Of a stretch of 64,000 bases of DNA, positions 51,943 through 60,241 are shown one piece after another; the first letter of the stretch is position 1, and the number at the start of each line of letters is the position of its first letter. The translations under genes and the position numbers were made by a program. The notes beneath the pieces are model-generated. The model saw only the letters and a program-made list of their open reading frames with translations, made no database searches and was not told where the DNA came from. This stretch comes from Candidatus Poribacteria bacterium (lineage in GTDB: Bacteria > Poribacteria > WGA-4E > WGA-3G), in NCBI GenBank assembly GCA_022825825.1, contig JAJDWA010000058.1, positions 1 to 64,000 on the forward strand, read 5' to 3'.

Positions 51943-53940
51943 GTGGAAGACAAAAAATTAGTAATTCCTGCCCCAGTCGGTGCTAAAGGTGATGATGTAA
52001 CAACCTGGGCATTACCTGATGGTGCAATTGCACGATTGGGACGGGGTAGCGTCCGTGATATGGCATTTTCACCGGATGGACAGTACTTCGCGGTCGGGAC
52101 ATCAATTGGACTCTGGTTATACGAACTTCCCACGTTATCTCCTATCGCACTTTGGGATACAGAACGCGGAATGACCGGTGCCATCAGTTTTTCACCCGAT
52201 GGCACTCAGATTGTCACGTACACTTTTGCTGAGAATGTAAAGATATGGGATGTTCAAAGAGGTGTCTGTGCAACAGAGATTGAGGATCCAAATAAACCAC
52301 AAATATCCTCTATTTCCAACCTTGTCTATTCCCAAGATGGACAACACATTGCCGCGATCAATAGAGATAACAAGATTTACATTTTCTGCTCACACACTGG
52401 TAAGTTAGTAAGAGAAACAGTAATAGGAACACCCTACGATGTCTATCCTGTCAGCTTTTCCCCGGATTTAAGCTTGTTAGCAGGTAAGAATAGCGATCCC
52501 GAAAATACAGGCAGAAATATTGGAGATGGTGATTCAATTGCAATTTGGCAAGTAGAGACTGGAGAACAAATTGCCAACATCAAGGAACATCCTGATCGGG
52601 TGCGAAGGTTTTGCTTTTCTCCATGCGGACGATTCCTTGCCGCCGGTAATTGGCACGGTACAATACATCTATGGGACATCGCAAGAGAACAACTGGAGAC
52701 AACTTATTCTGAGTATGGCGGCTCAGAAGTGCATCCATACTTTCTTCCAGAAGGCGAACTAATTACTGCCACTGTTTCCGAGTGCAAAGTTCAAATTTGG
52801 AATGTAGAAAAGGAAGAGAAACTGGGCGAATTTGCACATCGTGCGAACAGCGGCTTGGTTTGTTTTTCGGACAGTGGAACACAAATGGCACTTGCAAGTC
52901 CAAGTGAAATCAAAATCTGGAGGAAAGGTGATAATTCCGACACTCATATCGTTTCAACACTTCATGGACATATCCCTACAATGGATACGTTAGTCTTTTC
53001 AGAGGACGAAAAAATGCTGGCCGCCGGATTTTGGCGAGACAATATTCTCCTCTGGGATATTGCGAGTAGACAGTCATACCGACCAGATGGCGAAAAACTG
53101 CCTGGGACTTCACATAATGTTTATCGCACTCCCAATGGGAAACTCATTTCTATTAACAAATATGAAGATAACTTAAACGTGTGGGAAGTCGGAAAGAGTG
53201 AACCGATTGCTGAACTCATCGGCCCGAAAGAGGGCTTAAGCCGCGCCAAAGCTTACGCTTCCACTGGGAACAGGATCGCAAGTGTAGATAATGACGATAA
53301 CATACACATCTGGGAACGACTGCCGATTTTAAATGATATGACAGAAAGCGAAAAATGGAAAATGCTTACCACGATAATTAATGATGAAGAATTCACTTAC
53401 CAATTGAGGTTTAGTCATACTGGACTGATATTTAGTCCAGATGGAAAACGACTTGCAAGTATATCAAGGTCACATGAATGGAAAGCCAGTTTGTGGGATG
53501 TTGATACAGGAAAACAGATTGTCAAGCTTCCATTAATATCATTACAACGACGAGGACCGTATCGTGATTACGATACTGGGATAGCATTCTCACCAGATGG
53601 CAATATCATTGCTGGCGGAATGTGGAACGAGATTGTCTTATGGGATGCAACAGAAGGAAAAACCATTACGACCATCCCACAATCGGAAGAATATCAGCGA
53701 CCTATCACATTATGCTTTTCGCCGCGTGGAAAGTATTTGGCTTCCGGTGCATGGTGGCGACCAGATTTGCAAAAGGTCTCTATCTGTTTATGGGAAGTAG
53801 CAACAGGTAAGAACATCGCCACTTTCTGGGGACATACTACCGATGTCCAATGCTTCGCATTCTCGCAGGATGGTACTTTATTAGTAAGCGGTGGACATGA
53901 CGGTGCGATCTATCTCTGGGATTTGACACCTTATCTGTAG
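51943..53940 (+). CDS. WD40 repeat protein, tandem copy 2
   Basis: A 665-residue paralogue of the preceding gene, 19 bases downstream. GTG start with AAGGAG at 51929-51934. The repeat order is the same (MAFSPDGQYFAVGTSIGLWLYE ... FAFSQDGTLLVSGGHDGAIYLWDLTPYL). Ends are almost identical in DNA; the middle is diverged. This pattern suggests partial gene conversion. Function unknown beyond protein-protein interaction. Confidence 0.85.
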   Translation: MEDKKLVIPAPVGAKGDDVTTWALPDGAIARLGRGSVRDMAFSPDGQYFAVGTSIGLWLYELPTLSPIALWDTERGMTGAISFSPDGTQIVTYTFAENVKIWDVQRGVCATEIEDPNKPQISSISNLVYSQDGQHIAAINRDNKIYIFCSHTGKLVRETVIGTPYDVYPVSFSPDLSLLAGKNSDPENTGRNIGDGDSIAIWQVETGEQIANIKEHPDRVRRFCFSPCGRFLAAGNWHGTIHLWDIAREQLETTYSEYGGSEVHPYFLPEGELITATVSECKVQIWNVEKEEKLGEFAHRANSGLVCFSDSGTQMALASPSEIKIWRKGDNSDTHIVSTLHGHIPTMDTLVFSEDEKMLAAGFWRDNILLWDIASRQSYRPDGEKLPGTSHNVYRTPNGKLISINKYEDNLNVWEVGKSEPIAELIGPKEGLSRAKAYASTGNRIASVDNDDNIHIWERLPILNDMTESEKWKMLTTIINDEEFTYQLRFSHTGLIFSPDGKRLASISRSHEWKASLWDVDTGKQIVKLPLISLQRRGPYRDYDTGIAFSPDGNIIAGGMWNEIVLWDATEGKTITTIPQSEEYQRPITLCFSPRGKYLASGAWWRPDLQKVSICLWEVATGKNIATFWGHTTDVQCFAFSQDGTLLVSGGHDGAIYLWDLTPYL

Positions 53941-54085
53941 CATATTCAGGAAGGTTTATATTGCTATAAAATGCACTCCGCAAACTATAAACAAAACGTG
54001 CCTTTTTTCTAATTTTGGTGTATACTATTATCCAATCCTATAAACTTACACAAACGGTTCTGCCGCGCCCAATGAGGACATAGAA

Positions 54086-54916
54086 ATGCCCACCCAACAT
54101 CCACTTTTGGCCGTTACGGAAATTGACACAGATATTGAAACATATCTGAAGCAAATCGGCGAAATAACATATCGATTTCCAGAACACGACTCAGGGTGTC
54201 AATCCTTTCGTTCAGTAGTGGACAATCAACACTGGTTCGTCAAATATGCAGATACACCGCAACCCATCACGTGGCTCAAGCAAGCTGTTCGCTTTCATGC
54301 TACTGTCCAGCATGAGGCCCTCCCTCGATTGCACAACACCTTCACAACTTCCAATGGATTCACATTGGTCTACGACTGGGTAGATGGCGAGGGGCTGCGT
54401 CCTGAGAAGGAATTAAGTGCTGATGAAGTCCATCCACGTGACAGGTTTTGTGCGTTGCCAGCAGATGAAATTATTGCGGCACTCAACGTCATCTATGATG
54501 TCCATATCCTTATTGAAAAAAGAGGTTTCATCGCCGAAGACTTTTACGACGGCTGTATTATTTATGACTTTGAGAAAAAACAGGTTCATCTGTACGATTT
54601 CGACCACTACCATCCAGAACCTTTTATAAATGACCGCGGACGGTTGTACGGTTCAAGTCGCTTTATGGCACCGGAGGAATTTCAGAAAGGCGCGCGAATC
54701 GATGAAAGAACAAACGTGTTTATGTTAGGGCGGACAGCGTTCGTGTTGCTCGCTAATAGCAGCGATTCACGAGATGACTGGAATGGTAACGCCTCCATGT
54801 GGCACGTCGCGAAAAAAGCAACAAATGCAGACAAGCAGTTGCGATACCAATCTGTTCAAGAATTTGTTTCAGCGTGGCACACCGCGATTGCGATAAACAA
54901 TATTCCAAGTACCTGA
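54086..54916 (+). CDS. Divergent protein-kinase-like protein
   Basis: A 276-residue kinase-fold protein. ATP-binding Lys is in WFVKYADT (about residue 52), hinge TLVYDWVDGEGL, and C-lobe pieces RGRLYGSSRFMAPEEF (activation/APE-like) and RTNVFMLGRTAFVLLA. The catalytic loop is EDFYDGCIIYD rather than HRDxxxxN, and DFG is replaced by YDFDHY. It may be a weak kinase or a pseudokinase. The ATG has GAGG upstream. It sits between a WD40 pair and a phytanoyl dioxygenase, 31 bases from the latter. Confidence 0.7.
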   Translation: MPTQHPLLAVTEIDTDIETYLKQIGEITYRFPEHDSGCQSFRSVVDNQHWFVKYADTPQPITWLKQAVRFHATVQHEALPRLHNTFTTSNGFTLVYDWVDGEGLRPEKELSADEVHPRDRFCALPADEIIAALNVIYDVHILIEKRGFIAEDFYDGCIIYDFEKKQVHLYDFDHYHPEPFINDRGRLYGSSRFMAPEEFQKGARIDERTNVFMLGRTAFVLLANSSDSRDDWNGNASMWHVAKKATNADKQLRYQSVQEFVSAWHTAIAINNIPST

Positions 54917-54947
54917 CAAGGCTCAGGCAGAAATAGGAACAATATTT

Positions 54948-55808
54948 ATGCAAAAAATTACTGATAACGAAATTCAATTCTTCAACGATAACGGATACCT
55001 CATACTCAAGCAGGTTATCCAACCGGATGAACTTGCTGTCATACAGCGAGAGAGTCAACGACTCATTGATGAGATTTTGGCAGGTGGTCCAGCAGATGAA
55101 TGGTGCATGCGTGGACCAGAAGGCATCCCTTACTATCTTACCTATCTCCATTCACACCCAAACGAGTTTTCTCTACGGTTGCTTGGGCATCCCTTTATTG
55201 GAGACCTATTGCACCGTATTATCGGACCTGATTTTATTCCATGCTGGGAGTCACTCGTCTTTAAATTGCCGAAACACGGTTCTTCTGTCAGATGGCATAG
55301 GGACGGTAATACAATCCGAGAAAATCACCCAATCTTCAATGTTGACATATACATTGATTATTCTACCGTTGACAACGGATGTGTGTGGGTCATTCCAAAA
55401 AGCCATCTTTGGGGAATTGAAGAAGCACAGGAGATCATTGATAAAGGTGAAGTCAATTTTGATCGTCCTGACGCTATACCTGCAGAGGTGGAACCGGGTG
55501 ATATTCTACTTCACCATACCAAAGTCTTGCACGGCAGTAAGATAAACACAAGCGATACACTCCGTAGAGTCATCTACTTTGACCAGCGTACTCCGAGGTG
55601 GAATACACGTTACAAGTGGTGGCAAACCGAATTCCTAACACAACGGTGCAAAATGTACCAACGCGCACTGCATGAACGCCTCACGAATCCATATCCCTCA
55701 GATACGGAACAGTTCGCTTACGAAGTGCCATCGGATATGCCGACGTGGGATCCAGACGATAACTTCGACCTACGGATTCAGCACCGCGCTTATGCGTACA
55801 AGGAATAG
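54948..55808 (+). CDS. Phytanoyl-CoA dioxygenase (PhyH) family protein
   Basis: A 286-residue Fe(II)/2-oxoglutarate oxygenase. FNDNGYLILKQVI opens the fold, ligands HxD are in VRWHRDGNT (about residues 122-124), and the distal His is in LLHHTKVLHGSKINTSDTLRRVIYF, with Arg for 2-oxoglutarate. Substrate unknown. Not a close copy of 17926-18795. ATG at 54948, 31 bases after the kinase-like gene. Confidence 0.9.
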   Translation: MQKITDNEIQFFNDNGYLILKQVIQPDELAVIQRESQRLIDEILAGGPADEWCMRGPEGIPYYLTYLHSHPNEFSLRLLGHPFIGDLLHRIIGPDFIPCWESLVFKLPKHGSSVRWHRDGNTIRENHPIFNVDIYIDYSTVDNGCVWVIPKSHLWGIEEAQEIIDKGEVNFDRPDAIPAEVEPGDILLHHTKVLHGSKINTSDTLRRVIYFDQRTPRWNTRYKWWQTEFLTQRCKMYQRALHERLTNPYPSDTEQFAYEVPSDMPTWDPDDNFDLRIQHRAYAYKE

Positions 55809-55900
55809 CAAAAAATCTCTGTAGACATGACAATTTTTTTAATGTCTGACAAACGCAATTTGAAAACTTGTCGTTGGGGTCTGCATAGGAGACTTATTTC

Positions 55901-57943
55901 ATGACGAAAACCACCTTTTTGATATTTTTCACGTTCATTCTTCTGTTGATGTTCTGTCAACTAAACGCATTCTCCGAGGACACCACACGTATGAGCTTGC
56001 CAGAGGGTGCTAAAGCCCGTCTCGGAAAAGGCAGCATAAGACAAATAACGTATTCACCCAATGGCATGTATTTAGCAGCAGCAGGGAGTGCTGGCATTTG
56101 GGTCTATGATATGTCAATCTATCACGAAGTTGCACTCCTTACGGGAAATACAGGACATGTCAGTAGTATCGCATTCAGTCCAGACGGAAATATGATCATT
56201 AGTGGTAATGAAGACGGAACCGTCTGGGTGTGGAATACACACACAGGCGAGCACATTCAAACCTTCGGAGCAGCAGACTGGGTGTTAAGTGTCGCATTTA
56301 GGCCGGATGGAAAGACTATCGCCAGCGGGGGTGGACATCTTGAAGGTTTAGGTTCAGGAATCCAATTACTGGATATCAAAACTGGTAAATTTCTCAAAGT
56401 ATTTGGAGGCCCCTTTGCCACTTTGAGTGTGTGTTTCAGTCCGGATGGAAAAACGCTCGCCAGTAGTGGAGATGAATGGGACAGCAACATCCGTTTGTGG
56501 GATGTTCAGACTGGCAAACTCCTCAAAACCCTCAAAAAACGTATAGCTTTTGAAAGCACGTCTTTTGAAGATCGCATTGTCAACAGCGTAGCCTTCAACT
56601 CGGATGGAAAGACTATCGCCAGCGGCAGCAGCGACGGAACCATCCGCCTATGGAATGCTCACACCGGTAAATTCATCAAATATCTTGTAGGACATACGAA
56701 GTCTGTCAACAGCGTGGCTTTCAGCCCAAACGGGAAAACGCTCATCAGTGTTGGCGCGGAGGGTGTCTGCTTATGGGATGTCAACACCGGTGAATACATT
56801 GAAGACGTTCCAATTCCTGCAGTCAGTGCAGCTTTCAGTCCAGATGGAAGGACATGCGCGATTGGAAGTGAAACGGGCATATCTGTCCGGAATGCTCATA
56901 CTTTCAACCTTCTCAAAAGTCTTATGGAAAATATAGGTTCAGAGGATATAGGTTCACTCGCTGCAAGAGATATAGGTTCACTCGGAAGTGTAGTTTTCAG
57001 TCCAGATGGAAACACGATTGCCAGTTGCGGTGGGAACGACATCCACCTATGGGATTCCCAAACTAACCAACTCCTCAAAACGCTGATAGGGCATACGGAC
57101 TCTGTCAACAGTGTCGTTTTTAGTCCGGACAGAAAGACAATCGCCAGTGCAAGTAACGACAGAACTATCCGCTTATGGAATGTCAACACACGTGAACACA
57201 TCAAAACACTGATGGGACATACGAATTCGGTGAGTAGTGTAGTCTTTAGTCCAGACGGAAACACTATCGCAAGCGGAAGTAACGATAAAACCATCCGCTT
57301 ATGGAATGCCAATACCGGTGAACTTCTCAAAACTCTTAAAGGGCATATAGAAAACATCAACACTGTCGCTTTTAGTCCCAACGGGAAAACCATCATAAGT
57401 GGCAGCGGTAGATTAGTATATCGTGGAGAGCGTGAGGATGTAGGCACATGTGTAGGGCAGGAAATCCGTTTGTGGAATGCTCACACCGGTGAACTTCTCA
57501 AAATCCTTAAGGGGCATATCTCTGTAGTCAATAGTGTGGTTTTCAGTCCAGATGGAAATACAATCGCGAGTGCCAGTGGACATTGGTGCGGTTATGAAAG
57601 TAAGGCGAGTGCAGGTGAGGAAATCCGTTTGTGGAATGCTCACACCGGTGAACTTCTCAAGACCCTCACAGGACATAAAGATGTAGTCTCAAGCGTGGTA
57701 TTCAGTCCAGATGGAAATCTTATCGTTAGTGGAGACTGGTATTCTTGGAATGGTTATCTCAGCAGCGGAACTTGGAGCGGAGAAATCCGCGTTTGGGATG
57801 CTCACACCGGCGAACACCTTAAAACGCTCAAAGGACATACGGGTGGTGTCTCCAGTCTGGCATTCAGTCCAGATGGAAAGACGCTTGCCAACAGTAGGAC
57901 AGATGGAACGATACTGCTCTGGGACTTCTCCTCACCCCCGTAA
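55901..57943 (+). CDS. Exported WD40 repeat protein
   Basis: A 680-residue protein with a signal peptide (residues 1-24, FILLLMFCQLNAFS). Twelve or so WD40 repeats follow, with highly regular spacing in the C-terminal half: VVFSPDGNTIASGSNDKTIRLWNANTGELLKTLKGH and variants. The first blade LPEGAKARLGKGSIRQITYSPNGMYLAAAGSAGIWVYD resembles the first blade of the tandem WD40 genes, so they share a module. It is expected outside the cytoplasm. ATG has AGGAGA upstream. Function unknown. Confidence 0.85.
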   Translation: MTKTTFLIFFTFILLLMFCQLNAFSEDTTRMSLPEGAKARLGKGSIRQITYSPNGMYLAAAGSAGIWVYDMSIYHEVALLTGNTGHVSSIAFSPDGNMIISGNEDGTVWVWNTHTGEHIQTFGAADWVLSVAFRPDGKTIASGGGHLEGLGSGIQLLDIKTGKFLKVFGGPFATLSVCFSPDGKTLASSGDEWDSNIRLWDVQTGKLLKTLKKRIAFESTSFEDRIVNSVAFNSDGKTIASGSSDGTIRLWNAHTGKFIKYLVGHTKSVNSVAFSPNGKTLISVGAEGVCLWDVNTGEYIEDVPIPAVSAAFSPDGRTCAIGSETGISVRNAHTFNLLKSLMENIGSEDIGSLAARDIGSLGSVVFSPDGNTIASCGGNDIHLWDSQTNQLLKTLIGHTDSVNSVVFSPDRKTIASASNDRTIRLWNVNTREHIKTLMGHTNSVSSVVFSPDGNTIASGSNDKTIRLWNANTGELLKTLKGHIENINTVAFSPNGKTIISGSGRLVYRGEREDVGTCVGQEIRLWNAHTGELLKILKGHISVVNSVVFSPDGNTIASASGHWCGYESKASAGEEIRLWNAHTGELLKTLTGHKDVVSSVVFSPDGNLIVSGDWYSWNGYLSSGTWSGEIRVWDAHTGEHLKTLKGHTGGVSSLAFSPDGKTLANSRTDGTILLWDFSSPP

Positions 57944-58031
57944 ACATCTCTATCGTAGCGGATATTAACGCTGATGGAATAATAAACATCCAGCTAAGTC
58001 ATGCAATACTAACAAAACAGGAGGCAAATAG

Positions 58032-58772
58032 ATGAACGTTCTACTTGTAGGTGGTTCAGGACACGTCGGAACAATGACACTTCCATACATGAAGCAACAT
58101 CACAATTTTCGTGTGTTGGACCTCTCCCCACCTAAAGACGATTCAATAGAATACATCCAAGGATCCGTTACAGATGCTGCCCTTGTTCAGGAGGCATTGA
58201 AAGGGATGGATACATTTGTCTACATGGTGATGTTACGTCCCACAAGTGACCGTTCATCTGTAGCAGATTTTCCAGACATTGTGGCAAACTATGATGTGAA
58301 CGCTAAAGGACTTCATATCTTGCTGCATGCTGCGAAGGAAGCGGAAATTCATCACGGTGTCTACACCAGCACTTTCACCGTGCATGAACGCACCCGAAAT
58401 AGTTACCCTTATGAAGACATCGTTCCGAGAGATAATCCTGGTGTTTACGGTTTGACCAAAAGCTTTGGTGAACAGGTTTGTGAATACTTTGCTCGTGAAC
58501 ACGATATGTCTCTAATTGCTTTACGAATTACAGGGCCGTCTACGCGTGAACAGTGGTTAGAACGCCGCAACCAACCAAAGGATTCATCCGTGCATATCTG
58601 GTGGACTGATGAGGAAGACTTGGCGCGCGCCTATCTCGCTGCAATTTCTGTTGAGCACGAAGGATTTGATGCTGTTTTCATTGCTGGCGATTATGAACAG
58701 AAAGAAATCAATCTCTCAAAAGCGAAACGATTGTTAGGTTGGGAACCGCTGACGCATACGTTGGTGTTGTAA
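58032..58772 (+). CDS. NAD-dependent epimerase/dehydratase-like protein
   Basis: A 246-residue extended-SDR-type protein. Nucleotide motif is LLVGGSGHVGT (about residues 4-14), the Tyr-Lys pair is in NPGVYGLTKSFGEQ, and ITGPSTREQW follows. Shorter than typical sugar epimerases (~310) because the C-terminal domain is reduced. ATG at 58032 has GGAGG. Sugar-nucleotide or keto substrate not known. Confidence 0.82.
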   Translation: MNVLLVGGSGHVGTMTLPYMKQHHNFRVLDLSPPKDDSIEYIQGSVTDAALVQEALKGMDTFVYMVMLRPTSDRSSVADFPDIVANYDVNAKGLHILLHAAKEAEIHHGVYTSTFTVHERTRNSYPYEDIVPRDNPGVYGLTKSFGEQVCEYFAREHDMSLIALRITGPSTREQWLERRNQPKDSSVHIWWTDEEDLARAYLAAISVEHEGFDAVFIAGDYEQKEINLSKAKRLLGWEPLTHTLVL

Positions 58773-58803
58773 CCAGACACTTAAATTTTTAGTTCTCGTT
58801 GAT

Positions 58804-58832
58804 TTGACAAAGATGTTACTTCATGCTACAAT
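58804..58832 (+). promoter_or_regulatory. Strong predicted promoter of the small-gene pair
   Basis: TTGACA (58804-58809), 17-base spacer, TACAAT (58827-58832). An ORF from 58823 would begin before the transcription start, which supports the downstream GTG at 58943. Confidence 0.7.
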
Positions 58833-58942
58833 ATACTGAAGTTAAGCCAAGGGGTTGCGTTGAAACGACAGAGGTATGTCAGAATGCGGGATTGGCACCT
58901 ACAAACCTCTGCACACCAACAGAATTAATGGAGGATATGCAC

Positions 58943-59149
58943 GTGAAAGAAAAACCTGATACACGCACAGATCCTATCCTTGAAGAATGCTACCAAATAA
59001 AAGAGGAATTGGCTGCTCAATTCAATTCTACACAAGAACTTTACGATTACTTGAAAGCGAACCAAAAGAAATGGAAAGCACTCGGATGGAAATATCTGCC
59101 ACCTCCACCACCTCGGATTAAGGAAGATTCAAGTGAAAGAGAAGCCTGA
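58943..59149 (+). CDS. Small hypothetical protein, paralogue 1
   Basis: A 68-residue protein, KEKPDTRTDPILEECYQIKEELAAQFNSTQELYDYLKANQKKWKALGWKYLPPPPP. The DPIxEExxxIxEExAAxFN pattern resembles a family of small cyanobacterial/other proteins sometimes found near toxin-antitoxin genes; function is not known. GTG at 58943 has GGAGG (58930-58934) and aligns with paralogue 2. A longer start at 58823 lies inside the promoter. Confidence 0.6.
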   Translation: MKEKPDTRTDPILEECYQIKEELAAQFNSTQELYDYLKANQKKWKALGWKYLPPPPPRIKEDSSEREA

Positions 59150-59327
59150 CACATTCACGGATCCTATATTAGAAGCATTTTATCGGAACAAAGCAGCATA
59201 CCCTACAAAATTAATTTCACTACAACAACTCATTGATTATCTGCAATCGTTCCAAACACAGTTAGACCACCCCATTGTAAATCTGTGTACTTTATCACAC
59301 CCATCTGGAAGTAGAAAAAATGACTGA
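59133..59327 (+). CDS. Small hypothetical protein, paralogue 2
   Basis: A 64-residue protein starting KEKPDTFTDPILEAFYRNKAAYPTK, a diverged copy of the preceding gene. It begins with GTG 17 bases before the stop of paralogue 1 and has AAGGAAG upstream, so the two are translationally coupled. The C-terminal half (LCTLSHPSGSRKND) no longer matches and may be decaying. Confidence 0.5.
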   Translation: MKEKPDTFTDPILEAFYRNKAAYPTKLISLQQLIDYLQSFQTQLDHPIVNLCTLSHPSGSRKND

Positions 59328-59427
59328 ACTATTAAAACTTATGTTTTCATAGAACAGCACATTTTGTTATAACTTGCAGAAATATTACAATTATGGTATT
59401 CTGTTAGAAATAGAAGGAAAATTGAAA

Positions 59428-60213
59428 ATGTCGCACCCAGAACTAACATTAACTGAACACCGCCCCTTTCAAACCCAGCGTAAAGACACCTGGTGGGTAC
59501 AACCTTTAGCAGTCTTTATTGGATTAGGGGTATTCATCCTTTACGCGACGTTCCGTGTTTTTTGGGGGGAACATTACCTTCATGATCCCTACTTGTCGCC
59601 TTTTTACTCACCATTACTTTTTAGTTCAGATGGTTCACATAGCTGGTTCGGAGTCATGCCAGAATGGATGCCACCATTCATTACACCAGCTGTTCTCATT
59701 TTGTGGGCACCGCTCGGATTCCGCTTTACGTGCTACTACTATCGCGGGGCATATTACAAGGCGTTTTGGGCAGATCCGCCTTCATGTTCAGTTTCAGAAC
59801 CACGCAAAGGCTATCGTGGTGAACATTCATTTCCATTGATTATTCAGAACATCCATCGATATTTTATGTACATTGCTATTATATTCATAGGAATCCTATC
59901 TTATGATGTATGGAAAGCACTCTGGTTTGAAAATGGAAAATTTGGTATTGGAATAGGAACTATCATATTAGCGGGAAATGTAGTCCTTTTAGGTGGATAT
60001 ACCTTCGGTTGTCATTCTTTAAGGCATCTTGTTGGTGGCGTTGTTGATCTATTATCTAAAGCCCCAATACGTAGAAATATGTATAACTGTATCAGTTGTC
60101 TTAACAGCAAACACATGTTGTGGGCATGGATGAGTTTATGTTGGGTAGGTCTTTCAGATTTATATGTTTTTCTTGCCTCAGTATATGATTTTAAAGATTG
60201 GATAACGTTTTAA
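59428..60213 (+). CDS. Succinate dehydrogenase/fumarate reductase membrane anchor subunit
   Basis: A 261-residue integral membrane protein. Membrane segments are visible near residues 27-47, 87-105, 145-165, 178-200 and 232-255. Possible heme-ligand His residues are in IQNIHRYFMYIAI and GCHSLRHLVGG. Its place directly before sdhA and sdhB indicates it is the cytochrome-b/quinone-binding anchor of complex II. It is a single larger subunit rather than separate SdhC/SdhD. ATG at 59428 follows GAAGGAAA. Confidence 0.75.
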   Translation: MSHPELTLTEHRPFQTQRKDTWWVQPLAVFIGLGVFILYATFRVFWGEHYLHDPYLSPFYSPLLFSSDGSHSWFGVMPEWMPPFITPAVLILWAPLGFRFTCYYYRGAYYKAFWADPPSCSVSEPRKGYRGEHSFPLIIQNIHRYFMYIAIIFIGILSYDVWKALWFENGKFGIGIGTIILAGNVVLLGGYTFGCHSLRHLVGGVVDLLSKAPIRRNMYNCISCLNSKHMLWAWMSLCWVGLSDLYVFLASVYDFKDWITF

Positions 60214-60241
60214 ACAATGTCTATAGAGAGGAAATTTTAGG

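Noticed and set aside
49944..57943. WD40 proteins plus kinase-like protein as a defence system
   Set aside because: No nuclease, NTPase, TIR, protease or other effector domain is visible in the group, and the third WD40 protein is exported. Evidence is insufficient.
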